Shown piece by piece: positions 24,598 to 32,463 of a stretch of DNA of 33,540 nt. A program made the translations under genes and the position numbers. The notes beneath the pieces were generated by a model. That model had not been told where the DNA came from. It did no database searches and saw nothing but the letters and a program-made list of their open reading frames with translations. Every line of letters starts with the position of its first letter. Within the stretch, counting starts at the first letter, position 1. This stretch comes from a virus: the IMG/VR virus record IMGVR_UViG_3300025087_000224, positions 1-33,540 of that record. The stretch is one strand, 5' to 3'.

Positions 24598-25349
24598 TAC
24601 GCCCCCTGCACAGGTGTGACTTTCTGCTGATTCGGCGGCAGGTCTCCGCCGGTTGGAGCGGCGTCTGCGAGCAGCGCCTTACGAATGGAGTTTGCTACAT
24701 CCTGCGGCGTCGCCAATCCGTCGAACTTCAGGCTCCGGTTTACCGACCCCAGAATCGGGTGACGGTAGTCCAGGTTGACATGCCCGACTGAGTTGCGGCG
24801 CTCTGCATCGTGCCCGTCGCTTACACCGATACTGAATGGAGCAGTGCAGCAGCAATACCCGTCGTTATTCGATGCGACAGCAACGGGATCGAGCCGCACG
24901 CTGAGAGAGACATCGGCCGGCTGCCCGGCGATTGACGCCGTAAGCGTGAGATGGCGGGATACGTCGCCGCTTGCCGGCCAGCACGGCGTCGGTTCCTCTT
25001 TCCCTGCGTGCTCCAAGGGTCCGATCTTGCCGAGTCCATCCAGTCCGGCAATCACGGCGTCAAGGAATGCCCGAGTCTGTCCGTACAACACCGCCGCCAA
25101 GCAACCGGGCACTTGGCGGTAATCCTGTGTCTTCACGACTTCGGGCTTGTGGATCGGGTACGCATCACCGACCCATTCGACCAGTGTGCGTCGCCCATCC
25201 GACGGACGGATTTCATGCAGGTTCTTCGGCTGCTGGCCCTCGTCGAGTGTACGGTGACCGGGAGAGCGCTGTACCAGCGAAAGCGCAGGATCGTCGGACG
25301 CAGACGAAAGCTGTGTCAGTTCACGAAATCTGTCAGAAGCATCCGTCAT
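24597..25349 (-). CDS. Unknown virion-region protein, 250 residues
   Basis: ATG 25349 has GGAGG 8 bases upstream and overlaps the previous stop. The N-terminal 75 residues are polar and likely flexible; the middle has beta strands (HLTLTASIAGQPADVSLSVR) and a CCC run (GYCCCTAPFSIGV). The C-terminus is Pro/Gln-rich. I do not recognise it. It stands in the connector gene run between capsid and tail genes. Confidence 0.55.
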   Translation of the reverse strand: MTDASDRFRELTQLSSASDDPALSLVQRSPGHRTLDEGQQPKNLHEIRPSDGRRTLVEWVGDAYPIHKPEVVKTQDYRQVPGCLAAVLYGQTRAFLDAVIAGLDGLGKIGPLEHAGKEEPTPCWPASGDVSRHLTLTASIAGQPADVSLSVRLDPVAVASNNDGYCCCTAPFSIGVSDGHDAERRNSVGHVNLDYRHPILGSVNRSLKFDGLATPQDVANSIRKALLADAAPTGGDLPPNQQKVTPVQGA

Positions 25350-26032
25350 GTCGAAATCCTCCGCTTGTGCGTGACTTCACTTGAACCGAGCCACCGCACA
25401 TGAACGCCACTACCTGTGAAGAGATCGTCGGGTCTGATGTCGGTGATCTCCTGTTCCCGCCCTTCGTCGTCCACGAACCTGTCGCCGACTTTGGGTGTGA
25501 TGGAGTTATCCTCCAGCGTCTTTGCTGCGAATACCAGGATACCGTTTCGCGGACGGTCGTAACCGTATTTTGTGCAGACAACGGGGGACGGGTCCATGAT
25601 CAACAGGAACGGGATCGCCGCTGTCGCGGTCCATGCAACCGAACCCGAAGCCGGATCACCGTACACGTCGTGGTAAATGACCTCGTAGGGCAACCCCGTC
25701 TTACCGCCGTAAGGCCAGTCACTGTCTACTTTTAGCGTAGTGACATTGACGATCTGCACCACCTTGTAATCGCCGTTGTCGAAATCATCTGTAACCCCGG
25801 CAATCCGGAGCAGAGAGTTCACCAGTACGGTTGTCGAGAAATCCTTTGTTGTGTCGGTGAACAGCCGGTTAGTCACGACGGCACTGGTAGCGCCGACGGT
25901 TCCGCTGATAGCGGCGATCTGCGATTGCCGATACAAGACGCGGTTCGGCCGGTAAAGCTCACCGTATTCTCCGGCGCGTGCCTTCAGGTACGCTGCATCT
26001 TGCGCTGACTGGAATAGGTTCGACTGTGTCAT
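25346..26032 (-). CDS. Neck-region structural protein carrying a module A-like domain
   Basis: The 228-residue product starts at ATG 26032, overlapping the stop of a micro-ORF as ATGA. Residues 1-45 are helical (AQDAAYLKARAGEYGELYRP). Residues about 47-121 match module A (VNSLLRIAG, DNGDYKVVQIVNVTTLKVDSDWP, LPYEVIYH). The C-terminal part is beta-rich with GDRFVDDEGREQEITDIRPD. It is probably a virion component at the head-tail junction; the family is not recognised. Confidence 0.55.
   Translation of the reverse strand: MTQSNLFQSAQDAAYLKARAGEYGELYRPNRVLYRQSQIAAISGTVGATSAVVTNRLFTDTTKDFSTTVLVNSLLRIAGVTDDFDNGDYKVVQIVNVTTLKVDSDWPYGGKTGLPYEVIYHDVYGDPASGSVAWTATAAIPFLLIMDPSPVVCTKYGYDRPRNGILVFAAKTLEDNSITPKVGDRFVDDEGREQEITDIRPDDLFTGSGVHVRWLGSSEVTHKRRIST
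25670..25894 (-). repeat. Module A in the 228-residue neck-region protein
   Basis: Pattern: LVNSLLRIAG, DNGDYKVVQIV, LKVDSDWP, LPYEVIYH. It retains the DNG.Y turn and the W-P core but lacks TLTS. Confidence 0.5.
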
Positions 26033-26121
26033 GCGGCGGGGTTCTCGGCGCGCTTCGGGCTCTTGAACTTTGAGTCCCGAGTTTCAGTCAACTCTAGGAA
26101 CCGGGAGAGCGCAGCATCCAT
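26029..26121 (-). CDS. 30-residue micro-ORF
   Basis: ATG 26121 has GGAG 7 bases upstream, and the TGA overlaps the next ATG as ATGA, exactly like its neighbours. The peptide (MDAALSRFLELTETRDSKF...) is charged and helical at its start, then basic. It fills an otherwise empty 110-base gap. It may be a real small protein or a coupling leader for the next gene. Confidence 0.45.
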   Translation of the reverse strand: MDAALSRFLELTETRDSKFKSPKRAENPAA

Positions 26122-26143
26122 CAGTTCACTCCCTTCGTGCTTG

Positions 26144-27574
26144 TCATGCCCCCGCCCGCGGCGTAGCGCCGGCTTTCTTCAGTGCCAGCCTGAGTGCCTG
26201 TGCCGCCCGCTTCCGGTTGGTCTCCGTGCTGATAGCGTCGGTCGCCGGCCGGTCAAGCAGCCACAAGGCAAACTCCATTGTCTTGCGGTCACTGACCGCG
26301 TCGGTCGTCGCGGGGTCGGTTGCTTCGTGCAGCCGAGTGAGCAGGCGGCTTTTCGGTCCCGTAGTCTTCGCTTCACCGATAGAACTCACGGTAGACTCGT
26401 CCCCCCCTGTTTCCGCTATGCGATCGGTACCGATCCGTGCTGCTTTCTGGTAGTGAAGCTCGTCAGGATCGCCGTCGTCGTCCAGGCCGACTTCGTCATC
26501 GCCTACGAATACGGTCTGCTTGCTGAACTTGTCCTGGAGTTCAGGATCTTCGACGTAACCCTTCAGGTACGTGTACTCGCTCACGTTGAACCCGTCGAAG
26601 CCGCGCTCGACCACGGTTCCGTACTCGCTGTCCTTGCCGCCCGGACCGTACCACGTTGCCGTATCTCTGACAAACTCGTCAGGCTGCCGGAACGTGTCCT
26701 GCTTCGCTGCTTCGGCAAGGAACTGCCGATAGAGCGGGAGCAGGCCCTTGACCGATTCCGACATCATGTCGTCCACGGCGGCGTCGGTGAACGATTCGTT
26801 CGTCCGCTTCCTGGACTCTGAAATCTTCATCGACTTGATCGCCTCGGGGACGGCCCCCTTCAAACCGAAATCGGACGGGTTGATCCCGCCGACCTGCACT
26901 TCCCGCAGGAATGTGTCCGCCATCTGCTTTGCCGCAGCTTGCCGCGTCGGCTTGGGGAACTGAGCGGACCACGAGTGCCCCGGTGTTCCGTGGATGCTGG
27001 CGTACTTCTTGGCCCCGGCGTCTGCCAGGTAGAGCCACAAAAGCGGCGCCTTCGTGTGGTCATACTCACCCTTCACGATCTTGCGGAGCAGGTTCTGGTG
27101 TATCGGTGTCGTCCGCTGCCGGTACAGGTCGCCGTCGTTGTCGATGAAGAGAACGAGTTCATTCGCGCTGACCGTGTCCTGACCGGAACCCGGAGCATCC
27201 CGATCGAAGCGACCCTCGTTCTTCTGCCCCAGCCCCGCGGCGCGTTCCAGTCGGGTCGCCAGCCGCTGAGCGGACGACTCAGAATTCTTCCGCAGGTTCG
27301 CTATTGCTGCGATCAGCGTGTCCCGGTTTACCGCATGCCCGCCGTACAGGAACGATCCTGCGGCGTAGATCGGATCACTGGCACTGGAGTGCCAGTCCAT
27401 CATCGCCAGCCCGAGCCGTTTCGCTTCAGCCGGTTCGATGGTGATCAGCGGTTCGTCGCCAGTGTCTTCATTGACTACGCCGGGACCGGCAGCGGGCTTA
27501 CTCGTGCTCGGCCTCGACCCGGTCAGGATGGACTTGAACGCGTTGCCTGCGTCAATCTGTTCGTGCACTTTCAT
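26144..27574 (-). CDS. Unknown large head-region protein
   Basis: The 476-residue product starts at ATG 27574 behind GGAGG and overlaps the previous stop as ATGA. The N-terminus is polar and Pro/Ser-rich, then helical (LIAAIANLRKNSESSAQRLA). A central part has ELVLFIDNDGDLYRQRT, then LLWLYLADAGAKKYASIHG, and QMADTFLREVQVGGINPSDF. The C-terminal third has many Asp, Glu and Thr residues and ends in a basic helix. There is no recognisable catalytic motif. Its size and place two genes after the capsid suggest an internal head or scaffold-type protein, without proof. Confidence 0.55.
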   Translation of the reverse strand: MKVHEQIDAGNAFKSILTGSRPSTSKPAAGPGVVNEDTGDEPLITIEPAEAKRLGLAMMDWHSSASDPIYAAGSFLYGGHAVNRDTLIAAIANLRKNSESSAQRLATRLERAAGLGQKNEGRFDRDAPGSGQDTVSANELVLFIDNDGDLYRQRTTPIHQNLLRKIVKGEYDHTKAPLLWLYLADAGAKKYASIHGTPGHSWSAQFPKPTRQAAAKQMADTFLREVQVGGINPSDFGLKGAVPEAIKSMKISESRKRTNESFTDAAVDDMMSESVKGLLPLYRQFLAEAAKQDTFRQPDEFVRDTATWYGPGGKDSEYGTVVERGFDGFNVSEYTYLKGYVEDPELQDKFSKQTVFVGDDEVGLDDDGDPDELHYQKAARIGTDRIAETGGDESTVSSIGEAKTTGPKSRLLTRLHEATDPATTDAVSDRKTMEFALWLLDRPATDAISTETNRKRAAQALRLALKKAGATPRAGA

Positions 27575-27867
27575 CTCTTGCCTCCAACTCTCACAACATA
27601 CTCAATAAGGTAGTCCAGTCCTTCAAGCACTTCGGGTCTGGTGTAGAATCGTACATCTTCCTGAAGATGCCCACGTGCAGCGAGTAGGGCCGCCGCAACA
27701 TCGCTGGTTGATGCAAGCGGTCGGCGGAACAACGACTTCGACGCCAGCACCCCCTCGGCAATATCCGCATCGAATGTATCAGTGAGCGCTTCGTGTAGTA
27801 CCTGTTCCGGTCGGCCCCCGTCAACCACCGCCTGTACCAGGTCTCGAACGAGGTCTTCATCCATCAT
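27571..27867 (-). CDS. Small acidic helical protein
   Basis: The 98-residue product starts at ATG 27867; a second ATG follows immediately, and both lie at the overlap with the previous stop. The sequence is helical (MDEDLVRDLVQAVVDGGRP, TSDVAAALLAARGHLQEDV). The family is not recognised. It is tightly coupled on both sides, so it probably acts with its neighbours in head completion. Confidence 0.55.
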   Translation of the reverse strand: MMDEDLVRDLVQAVVDGGRPEQVLHEALTDTFDADIAEGVLASKSLFRRPLASTSDVAAALLAARGHLQEDVRFYTRPEVLEGLDYLIEYVVRVGGKR

Positions 27868-28568
27868 GCCCTCAGCGGCACGCCGATCTCGCCGATCCTG
27901 TTACGCAGTTCCTGCTCCAACAGCGGCAACTCGTCCTTTGCTTCCTGAAGCAGGGCGGGACCGTCCATTTGAAACTCGTGCTCGGCCCCGCGGACGACGG
28001 CGTACTTCGACCGCTGTCGCCCGAGCGGCATCTTCGCCGTCGCCAGCGTGTACCGCAGAAACCAGTCCTCGTCATCAGGCAGTATATCCGTCACAGCCCG
28101 ATCTTCCAGATACGTGTAGACGCCGGTCGTACTCTCAGTAACGTTGGATGCGATCCACAGCGTGTGTGTGTCACGCTCCCAATCCCACTCCAGATTTGCC
28201 GACAGTACCTGTGCCGCTAGAGCCAAGTGCGCTCGGTCCGTAATGAACTCGTCGAGTCTGAGCGGCTGTCGAACCATCTGATACGGGTTGAAGATGTCAA
28301 CCGACGCAAGAACCGGACGCGCACGCGGCTTCAGTTGGAAGTCTACCAGACCTTTACCGTATGTCGTCAACACGTATTTCTGTACTCCGGCTGTCACGGC
28401 GATCTGTGCTTCCTTACGAAACGGGCGATACCGATTGTACAGCCGCAATGCTTGATTCTGGCACTCAGTGATCATGTTCGGTGTGAGTTCGACCACGACA
28501 CCGGACGTGGTGTCCTGGCCGAGCATCCGCTTGACGTAATCACTTACGATAGTTGCTGAGAGTGCCAT
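27864..28568 (-). CDS. Putative neck / head-completion protein
   Basis: The 234-residue product starts at ATG 28568. No ribosome site is visible upstream, where the sequence is ACTAATAC. The N-terminus (SDYVKRMLGQ, VELTPNMITECQNQALRLYN, RYRPFRKEAQIAVTAGVQKY) has the pattern of phage adaptor/neck proteins: an N-terminal helix, a helix ending in RYRP-like residues, then beta strands ending in VQKY. Later parts include DTHTLWIASNVTE and WFLRYTLATAKMPLGRQRS. It follows the capsid gene, the usual place for connectors. The call is structural inference. Confidence 0.5.
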   Translation of the reverse strand: MALSATIVSDYVKRMLGQDTTSGVVVELTPNMITECQNQALRLYNRYRPFRKEAQIAVTAGVQKYVLTTYGKGLVDFQLKPRARPVLASVDIFNPYQMVRQPLRLDEFITDRAHLALAAQVLSANLEWDWERDTHTLWIASNVTESTTGVYTYLEDRAVTDILPDDEDWFLRYTLATAKMPLGRQRSKYAVVRGAEHEFQMDGPALLQEAKDELPLLEQELRNRIGEIGVPLRA

Positions 28569-28587
28569 GTATTAGTGAGTGCTGCGA

Positions 28588-28634
28588 CTTGGGCCGGGAG
28601 ACCCGGCGTCAGGGGGGAGGCCCCCCAGCCCAAG
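28588..28634 (-). repeat. GC-rich three-way-junction structure after the capsid gene
   Basis: An outer stem CTTGGGC (28588-28594) / GCCCAAG (28628-28634) encloses two hairpins. These are CCGGG or GCCGGG/CCCGGC around AGA (28593-28607), and GGGGGG/CCCCCC around AGG (28612-28626). The last G and C of the outer arm compete with the first hairpin. It lies 19 bases past the capsid stop in an 84-base gap. No U-run follows. It could stop, slow or protect transcripts. Confidence 0.6.
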
Positions 28635-28652
28635 CGCGGGGACTGACGAACG

Positions 28653-30068
28653 TTACACCGGGAGCGAAGTACAGGTGCCAGTGCAGTAGAACCCGCCGTC
28701 CACGACCTTCTTGCCATACCTGCTCCAGATGCCGAAGCGGGTGAGGAAGTCGGTCAGGGTGACGGGCGGCACGTGCTCGAACATCTGGTACGGGGAGAAG
28801 ATGTACCCGGTATCCCACATTTCCTCGCCCTTGTGCCCCATGCAGTACGTCGCGCGGGCCATGTACGAGTTGATGTAGACTTCCCAGGTTCCGTTCAGCG
28901 TTCCGATGTGCTGGATGCCGCGGCCGGAGATCTTCTTGCCGTTGCCCTTGAAACCAGGCAAGGTCTCGATGACGTTGCAGACACCGACGCCGGCGACAAT
29001 CCAGTCACCGCGTGCACGCTGCGTGGTCTCGTAAATCTTGTTGCTAGCACCGACCAGCGTGTCCACGATCGACAGCTTGTGCTCGGTGTACGACACTCCG
29101 GCGGGGGGGGTGGCACTCCACGCCACCTGCTGGTTGGTAGCAATCCTGATGCAGTCGTTGATGACCTTCTGGTCGATCTCGAACTTGGCCTGGCTCACCT
29201 GCGCTGACATCAGTTCGACATCGGCCGACTTGCCGTGCACAACCCTGAAGTCCATCGCCGATTCAAGCGACAACTTGCTGATCAGCTTGTCAGTGACTGC
29301 GGTCACCGGCGAACCGGTGATCACGAAGTCAAGCTCGGCCTGAAGGCTATTGCCTTCGTTGTCATAGTCGTATGTCACGACGACGGCAGCGCCCGCGGTG
29401 GGAGCGGCAGTCCAGGTGATCGAGTACGCCCCGGTCGAGTAGTTGATCGTGCCCGTGCCGGAACCGGAGAGCACACCAGCGCCGTTGTCGGTCACGATCT
29501 GCGTATCGCCGTCGGAGAACAGCATGGTACCGGAGTGAACCGGAACCCATGACAGCGTACCGGCGAATACCTGCGTGGCACCGTCACCGGTACCGATCGA
29601 CTCGCCTTCGATGGTCTTCGACCCGAAGTTCGTGCTCGGGTTGGTCAGGATGTCCTGCCCCGCCTTCGCTGCGCCCTTCGTGACGCCGTACAGGAACTTC
29701 ATAAAGAAGACCATCGACGTCGGGCCGTTCATCGCCTGGATGGAGACCAGGTCGTGAGCGATCAGGTTCGGGAACACCGCAGCGATGACCGGGTAGGACC
29801 AGCGGTCGAACGAGCCGACGTAGGAGAGACGGGTCGTCTCTTCCAGACTCCGGTAGTACACGTTCTGGTTGTGGAGGAGGAGGGCGGTCTGCTGCCGCTT
29901 CTTCTCGTCTTTGATCCCCTCCAGCAACTCGCCCATCGTCCACTTCATCGTGTTGCCGTCGGGCATCTTGCCCTCGTACAGGCAACGGTCCTTGCGGCTG
30001 ACCAGCGACTCGCAGAGATTCTGGTTCTCCGTTACGCCGCGTTTGTACTCTTCGGAAAGGATGATCAT
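28653..30068 (-). CDS. Major capsid protein, gp23-like
   Basis: The 471-residue product starts at ATG 30068 behind AAGGAG. The gp23 family signature is clear: WSYPVIAAVFPNLIAHDLVS then QAMNGPTSMVFFMKFLYG (residues about 90-128). Later come LESAMDFRVVHGKSADVELM, FEIDQKVINDC, VYINSYMARATYCMG, YIFSPYQMFEHVPPVTL, and FLTRFGIWSRYGKK near the end. Residues about 157-235 form an inserted beta-rich domain (module B) where gp23-type capsids tolerate insertions. It follows the protease/scaffold gene, as in T4 (21-22-23). No separate gp24 vertex gene is seen. Confidence 0.9.
   Translation of the reverse strand: MIILSEEYKRGVTENQNLCESLVSRKDRCLYEGKMPDGNTMKWTMGELLEGIKDEKKRQQTALLLHNQNVYYRSLEETTRLSYVGSFDRWSYPVIAAVFPNLIAHDLVSIQAMNGPTSMVFFMKFLYGVTKGAAKAGQDILTNPSTNFGSKTIEGESIGTGDGATQVFAGTLSWVPVHSGTMLFSDGDTQIVTDNGAGVLSGSGTGTINYSTGAYSITWTAAPTAGAAVVVTYDYDNEGNSLQAELDFVITGSPVTAVTDKLISKLSLESAMDFRVVHGKSADVELMSAQVSQAKFEIDQKVINDCIRIATNQQVAWSATPPAGVSYTEHKLSIVDTLVGASNKIYETTQRARGDWIVAGVGVCNVIETLPGFKGNGKKISGRGIQHIGTLNGTWEVYINSYMARATYCMGHKGEEMWDTGYIFSPYQMFEHVPPVTLTDFLTRFGIWSRYGKKVVDGGFYCTGTCTSLPV
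29364..29600 (-). repeat. Module B inserted in the capsid protein
   Basis: It encodes capsid residues about 157-235: IGTGDGATQVFAGTL, DNGAGVLSGSGTGTINYSTGA, TWTAAP, VVVTYDY. It matches the C-terminal module of the putative tail terminator at 21174-21422. Confidence 0.7.
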
Positions 30069-30096
30069 CGTATACTCCTTGGGTTTGAAGTCGTTG

Positions 30097-32454
30097 TCAC
30101 CGCTGGACCTTGCTCCGGAAGATCGACATGATGTCTGCTGTTGCGGACACAGGCGAATTCAGGACGGGAAGTCCAGTATCCACACCCCGGTTCTGTCCGG
30201 GGAGAGGTTCACGTGAAGTAGAGTCGGCGGCTTCGTTCACATTCCGCCTGTTCCGCTTGATCTGCTGCATCGCCCGCTGCTTGGCTCCGCCGACACGGCG
30301 CGTCCGCTTGGCTTCGTCCTTCGACGACTCGTCGTCGGTTCCCCAGAAGCCGTAATCACTGCCGTCGCCCTCGGAGGCGCCGAAGTAGTGACCGGCGGGG
30401 GCGTGCTCGTCCAGGGCATCGAAGAGTTCAGCGAGGATGTCGGACGCAAGGTCCGACTGCCACCAGTCATCGTCTGCGCCCAGGTCGGACAGCGGTGTCT
30501 TCGCTGCATCCTTGATTTCCTGCTGGACCTGTTTCGCTTTGTCGGCGTCGAGATCCTCCAGTTCGTCCAGGAAGCGGGGAAGCAGATCCTGAAGCCGCAT
30601 GGTGCCCCAGGAGATCGAACCGGGCGTCCCTGTCTTCTTTCCCGTGTCAGCAGCGGGAGGCGTGCTGGATTCCGGCGGCGGTGTCTCTTCGGCCTCGTTG
30701 ATCTTCGCCTTCACGGCGGAACGTGCCGCTTCGTTGGTTGTGACGGACGCGAGCAAGCTGTCCAGGTCCGACTGCGGTACCGTCTTGGCCTGCGCACCGC
30801 CGAGCCAGCGGTTGATGTGCCGCGTAGTCGTGCTCGACCATGCCTTGTCGGTACGGAAGTTTTCGCCGCCCTTTGAATACGCTACGGGCGTCCTGTACGA
30901 GAACAGGATACGCGTGCCTCCGACGACGACCTCGTTCACATTCGGTCCGATCGGCGTCAGGCCCACACCCTCAGCGATCTGCTGCGGTTTGCGGTCTTCC
31001 TTCAACATGGAGTACGCCGGCGGTTTGCCCTTGGCATAAGCAGCACGAGCGATCAGCTTTCCGGTGCCATCCTTGTACTCCAGGACCGCCGTGTCGGGGT
31101 CAGTCGTATTCGGCTCGCCCTTCAGTCCTGCGACAGCACGAGAGAATTCCTCCTGTGTCGTCGCTTTCAGCGCGGGTACCTGTTCGTGAATCGGCTTCGC
31201 TGCGGAAACGGCAGCACCGCCCGTCTCACTCAGCGTCTTCCACACGCGGCGGACGTCCGACTTCGTCTTGCACTCACCGAGCAGGCGGCGCGCCATCGGG
31301 GCGAACGCGGGCTTCGTGTGCCGCAGCACAGCACCGGCAACACGCGCCGTTTCTCTCTGGTTGAGCGTGTCAAGCAGCGCTTCGAGAATGCGGCCCTCGG
31401 CCTTGGCGCGAGATTCGTACAGTTTGTACCGCTGAAGCATCTGAAGAGAACTGCCCAGCAGCCGTTCTGCCGATTCAAGCCGCTTCGCCAGCATGACATT
31501 ATCCTGTGCCGATTCTGCAACAGGGCGAATTGCTGTTCCAGTTGCATTGCAATGCGGGCACGTCAACGGCCCGCCTTCAGGCAGCGATCTGCCGTCGCGC
31601 ACGAACTCTTTGTGACACGATTCACACTTGTACTTCTTCGACGCCGCCTGTGACATCACAAAAGCGATGTCCTTTTTCATGCTGTCCGTGGCTTCGGTAA
31701 GTGCGGTGATCGCTGTCATTACTCGTTCGATTTCTGCGTGCGGCATAGCGGCCCCTTCCCCATTGGCTCTCTGCGAGAGCTTGGCGAGAGCATGTTCTAC
31801 CAATACGGAGTCTCGGATCTCCGCCCCTAACGACGCACATTTTTCAATCACCTTAGTGTCAGTGGCCTCGTTTATCAGTTTCAGCAGCGGTTCGCGCACA
31901 CGCGTTCGTTCCTCGGCCTCTTTCGCTTCGGAGAGCACACGTGGGTACGCTCCGGGGGTGGACGGCTCCAAAACGAAGTCCCAGGTAGACAGCGCGTAGT
32001 CTGCTTCGTTCACGACTTCAAGCCCGTTCTCGACAATAGTCGATCCTTTACCTCGGGATGACGTTCCGAGACCGGCCTTCGCGCGGTGCAGCGTAGCGGC
32101 AACGTGCCCGTGCGGTGTGTCGAGAATGTCATACTGGCAGTACACCGACCCGTCAGGTTCCAGCCGCGCTTCGGTAACGATATGCGACACGTCTTCGGGT
32201 TTCGACGCGTCTTCATCTTTCGGGTGTCCCAACTTCCCGAACATCCGACGTTCGGCGATCTTTGTCTTAATCGCGGGATCGTTCAGCGTTTTCTCCCACA
32301 GGGACCGCTTGTACACCCTGTTGTTCTCGTTCTTCGTATCGGACGTCTGCGAGCGCCCACCGACGCGCATGATGATGCCGGGCGGCAGTGATCTGCGGTC
32401 TTCGGTCATCACCGTGTAGCTCGGATAGTAAGTATCGACGATAGGCTGTAGCAT
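30097..32454 (-). CDS. Prohead protease (gp21-like) fused to a scaffold-like region with a zinc ribbon
   Basis: The 785-residue product starts at ATG 32454 behind AGGAGG. Residues about 25-165 match T4-type prohead proteases: NRVYKRSLWEKTL, GKLGHP (His77, likely catalytic), DILDTPHGHVA, then GLGTSSRGKG (Ser132/133, likely nucleophile). Residues about 180-270 are helical. C277/C280 and C299/C302 form a CxxC...CxxC zinc ribbon. The rest alternates helical, polar and acidic stretches (EDLDADKAKQVQQEIKDAAK, EGDGSDYGFW) and ends basic. T4 uses separate protease and scaffold genes (21, 22); here one chain could supply both, with self-cleavage during maturation. It directly precedes the capsid gene. 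Confidence 0.75.
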   Translation of the reverse strand: MLQPIVDTYYPSYTVMTEDRRSLPPGIIMRVGGRSQTSDTKNENNRVYKRSLWEKTLNDPAIKTKIAERRMFGKLGHPKDEDASKPEDVSHIVTEARLEPDGSVYCQYDILDTPHGHVAATLHRAKAGLGTSSRGKGSTIVENGLEVVNEADYALSTWDFVLEPSTPGAYPRVLSEAKEAEERTRVREPLLKLINEATDTKVIEKCASLGAEIRDSVLVEHALAKLSQRANGEGAAMPHAEIERVMTAITALTEATDSMKKDIAFVMSQAASKKYKCESCHKEFVRDGRSLPEGGPLTCPHCNATGTAIRPVAESAQDNVMLAKRLESAERLLGSSLQMLQRYKLYESRAKAEGRILEALLDTLNQRETARVAGAVLRHTKPAFAPMARRLLGECKTKSDVRRVWKTLSETGGAAVSAAKPIHEQVPALKATTQEEFSRAVAGLKGEPNTTDPDTAVLEYKDGTGKLIARAAYAKGKPPAYSMLKEDRKPQQIAEGVGLTPIGPNVNEVVVGGTRILFSYRTPVAYSKGGENFRTDKAWSSTTTRHINRWLGGAQAKTVPQSDLDSLLASVTTNEAARSAVKAKINEAEETPPPESSTPPAADTGKKTGTPGSISWGTMRLQDLLPRFLDELEDLDADKAKQVQQEIKDAAKTPLSDLGADDDWWQSDLASDILAELFDALDEHAPAGHYFGASEGDGSDYGFWGTDDESSKDEAKRTRRVGGAKQRAMQQIKRNRRNVNEAADSTSREPLPGQNRGVDTGLPVLNSPVSATADIMSIFRSKVQR

Positions 32455-32463
32455 ATCTGCCTC

